This document shows, piece after piece, positions 61,398 through 64,000 of a DNA stretch of 64,000 nucleotides. This DNA is from Pegea sp. RAD2-039. Lineage: Eukaryota; Chordata; Thaliacea; Salpida; Salpidae. The translations under genes and the position numbers were made by a program. The notes under the pieces were generated by a model that saw nothing but the letters and a program-made list of their open reading frames with translations, was not told the origin of the DNA and did not search any database. The number at the start of each line of letters is the position of its first letter. Position 1 is the stretch's first letter. The stretch is taken from contig JAQGEQ010000011.1 in assembly GCA_034620365.1 (NCBI GenBank), positions 1 to 64,000 of the forward strand, given 5' to 3'.

Positions 61398-64000
61398 AAC
61401 ATGACAGAAAGAATCGCAAAGTTAATAAATATAATTTGAAATCTTATTAAAAACATTTGTGAGTGAATTGTACAAATCATTTTTAATCAAAAACAAAATT
61501 TCCTCAATAAAGCTTGTTTAGAAATTTACAGTGATTTATTTTTTCTCAAAAAGCAGACCAATTAAATTTAAATAAAGAAAAAAACATTTATAATAAGAAT
61601 TTCATATCTAAAAAATATACAAACTAGGTTAAAGTAGTACAACTAAAGTAAAGTTAAGAGCAAAAAATATATGTCAAAAAAATAAGTGACATTTGAAATA
61701 GTCTAAAATTAATTATAAAAATATATATTTTGTGTAATTACCAAAATATTCTTCATGTTTAGTTTTTGCTTTAATCTTGTTTTAATTAAATAAAAGAGAC
61801 TGTTACATATGTACAGACTTTATAAGTCTGAATTGCCAAATTTCTTTAATTAGTTACAAGAGACGTTCTATCTTGGGACCTAACATCCAAAACAAACGAC
61901 TTTTTTCAAGCTTTATTCATTATCTCTAGAGACAAATATTGTCAATAAAGTATTTTTTGAAAGCATCAGAGAATGCAAAGTAAAAATAAAGTTTTTTTTT
62001 AAAGTTTGTCTTTATTGTAAAAATCACAATGCTTGATTGTTTAAGTTTTTATGGCAGAGCTTTACAACTTGAATTTGTTAAAAATTACATAGTTCTTATA
62101 GCTGTAAAATAAATTTTAGATATTTATTGTAGTTAATTTAAAGATAATTCATCATCTAATAAATCACAGACAATTCAATCATTTTCTTTTCACTTACCAC
62201 CTAAAATTATCGATTTTCGTATAACTTTGCTCATCATTACTTACAAATAAAATAACATTTATCTAATTAACAACCAACCCTACAGGTTTGTTAACCTTTG
62301 CAAATTATCATAAAATTATATAAAATGTTTTCTAGTAAAGATAAAAATTCCCATTTTATTAAGTTTGTTGCTAGTTTGTTTATGTTATTATATCTAAAAG
62401 TATAATATTTAAAGCAGCATTTTGTCTTTTTCTCAAAAATTTGATTGTTTTTTATTGTTAAATATCTTTTTGCTTTTAAGGTAATTATAAAACTGCTTTA
62501 ATGAGTCTTTATTGCTAAAATGTGTATAAAATATGAAAAGTTTCAATATCAAGAAACCACCTGCGAATCTATAATATTAAGTTGGTTTGACAACATTTTT
62601 GACGAACTTCAAATAAACTGTGTGATACTTTCAAAGTATTAGAATACTTTGATTGATAAAATTTCTACATCTACGTTATCATCTTTTCTGAACAAAAACA
62701 GTTTAATTATTCATAAATTCATCATGAACTAATCCAAGATTAGCTTTCAAGGGCGAAAAACTATTTAAAAAGATAAAATTTGGTATTCACAGGATAAAAA
62801 TGTATTTTATAAAATGTTTAATCAAAAGTATGAGTAAGAGTTGAAAGGTTTTAGGATGTTATGAGCAGAAAGAACGCTTAGATGATGTAAACAATGTTAC
62901 GCATGTTGATTTGAACTTCAAGGAAGAAGCATTATATCAAGTTAAAAAACGTAAAAATATGATTAATGTAATAATAATTGAGTTTAAAAATAGCTTTTAG
63001 ATATTTTGATAAACAGTTATAACTGATAACTCCAGCTATCTCGCTAAAATGATAAATAACTCGAAGATTTATTTGTACGCAACACTTTTTTAGTTTGGCT
63101 TTAGTTAGTGATTAAAAGCATTTGTTCTTGCATTAAGAAAGTGTTAATGTCACAGCTTGAAATTTGTATCGACATTTTAATTATGTAATTTAGTTGTTAA
63201 AATGATTCAGTAGAAATCATATACTTTCACTAAAAACTTTGTCTGCTAAATACCGTTACAACTTATAATGAAAAATAGTATAAAAAAAGTGGATGAATAA
63301 GATACTCACTTTTCAATTTTACTTATTTTGTTGTAAAAAATGTTTTTCCCAGAGTTACATTACATTACTGAACAACTTCATTGAGAATGTTATCTTACAA
63401 GCAAATGTCACAATTGATTATTTTCATAGGATAAAACATGCTTACTTGATCAATACTACACAGACTTATGCTACGATTTCAGGATTTAGCTACAATAGAC
63501 GTCTAAAAAACTTATTCAGACTTTATTTTGAAACTCAGCATAATTTTTAAAATCATTTAAATTTTTTCTGCTTTTCATAATTGAGTTTTCTCTAAATAAG
63601 TTCGCTGTAAAACTATCTAAGTTTTATTCAAGCACTGAAAGACGTTATTTATTACAAAGGCTCTTAATATAATAAGAAGTACTGTTTGTAATTAAGCCAG
63701 ATAAAATTACAATCAATCATATGTACATATGGACAGTAACCAACGTTTTTAATCCTAAGGCTTAATGAATTAATCAAATATTCATTGAAAATAATAAAGT
63801 ATATAAAATAGTACAAAATACGATTTAACTTTTAATGATGTAAAACTAAAATAGACAATAATGGTATACAAGAACAAACAGAAAAATCATGTTATCTTTT
63901 AGTTGTTACAAAAATGAATTTAACTGAAAATAGATCATCAAAACCTTATCATGTTTTTTCTGAAAATGTGACTTAGATTTATTTTTTTAAACCGTAAAAA

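Larger units (their letters stand above)
59243..64000. other. AT-rich region to the window end
   Basis: After the presumed chimaerin 3' untranslated region (to about 59620), no gene is confidently seen. A possible exon at 61233-61397 is listed separately. A frame at 63293-63550 looks like chance. The rest is strongly AT-rich. Confidence 0.5.

Noticed and set aside
63293-63550. 85-codon plus-strand frame
   Set aside because: Aromatic- and Asn-rich translation of AT-rich DNA, no motif, no splice context.
1-64000. CRISPR arrays, operons, prophage or plasmid features
   Set aside because: Spliced animal genes dominate; no regularly spaced repeats or bacterial gene organisation was seen.

Overview
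Eukaryotic nuclear DNA, very AT-rich (roughly a quarter to 30% G+C by eye), most likely from an invertebrate bilaterian animal. The gene set is metazoan: homogentisate dioxygenase, a STAC-like SH3 protein, Timeless, an RPUSD2-type pseudouridine synthase and a chimaerin RhoGAP. Introns have GT-AG ends, and many are only about 40-60 nt long while others run to 1.3 kb. The species cannot be named from this window. Four split genes were assembled by hand from exon fragments. In each, every splice junction keeps the reading frame and the spliced protein follows the known family.

Layout. 1-2.5 kb: AT-rich DNA with one copy of a dispersed coding-derived repeat. 2.5-6.7 kb: a nearly intact CR1/L2-like LINE (+) with two ORFs, a 3' hairpin and an AATA-type tail. 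7.6-8.9 kb: intronless homogentisate 1,2-dioxygenase (-). 12.3-12.85 kb: an unrecognised two-membrane-span protein (-). 17.2-19.1 kb: a decayed LINE of a second type in two opposed halves, interrupted by a CR1 fragment. 20.5-25.6 kb: STAC-like SH3 protein (+, 8 exons). 26.9-27.7 kb: CR1 debris. 30.3-39.3 kb: Timeless (+, 27 exons, about 1160 aa). 40.5-41.45 kb: another CR1 tail relic and the second copy of the dispersed repeat. 43.1-45.3 kb: RPUSD2-type pseudouridine synthase (+, 6 exons). 45.3-53.3 kb: an 8-kb stretch with no gene seen. 53.3-59.2 kb: chimaerin (SH2-C1-RhoGAP, +, 19 exons, about 770 aa) with an unusually long SH2-C1 linker. 59.2-64 kb: no confident gene, one possible orphan exon.

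The genes do not form a pathway or operon. They are ordinary separately transcribed animal genes: tyrosine catabolism (HGD), replication-fork protection (Timeless), RNA modification (RPUSD2), Rac signalling (chimaerin) and probable calcium-channel regulation (STAC-like). The most notable points are the chimaerin linker and its altered C1 domain, a STAC-like protein with no visible C1 domain, an intronless HGD among intron-rich genes, a LINE relic with twin-priming geometry, and an excess of the palindrome TGACGTCA. I found no convincing wholly new system. No tRNA, rRNA or CRISPR array was recognised.
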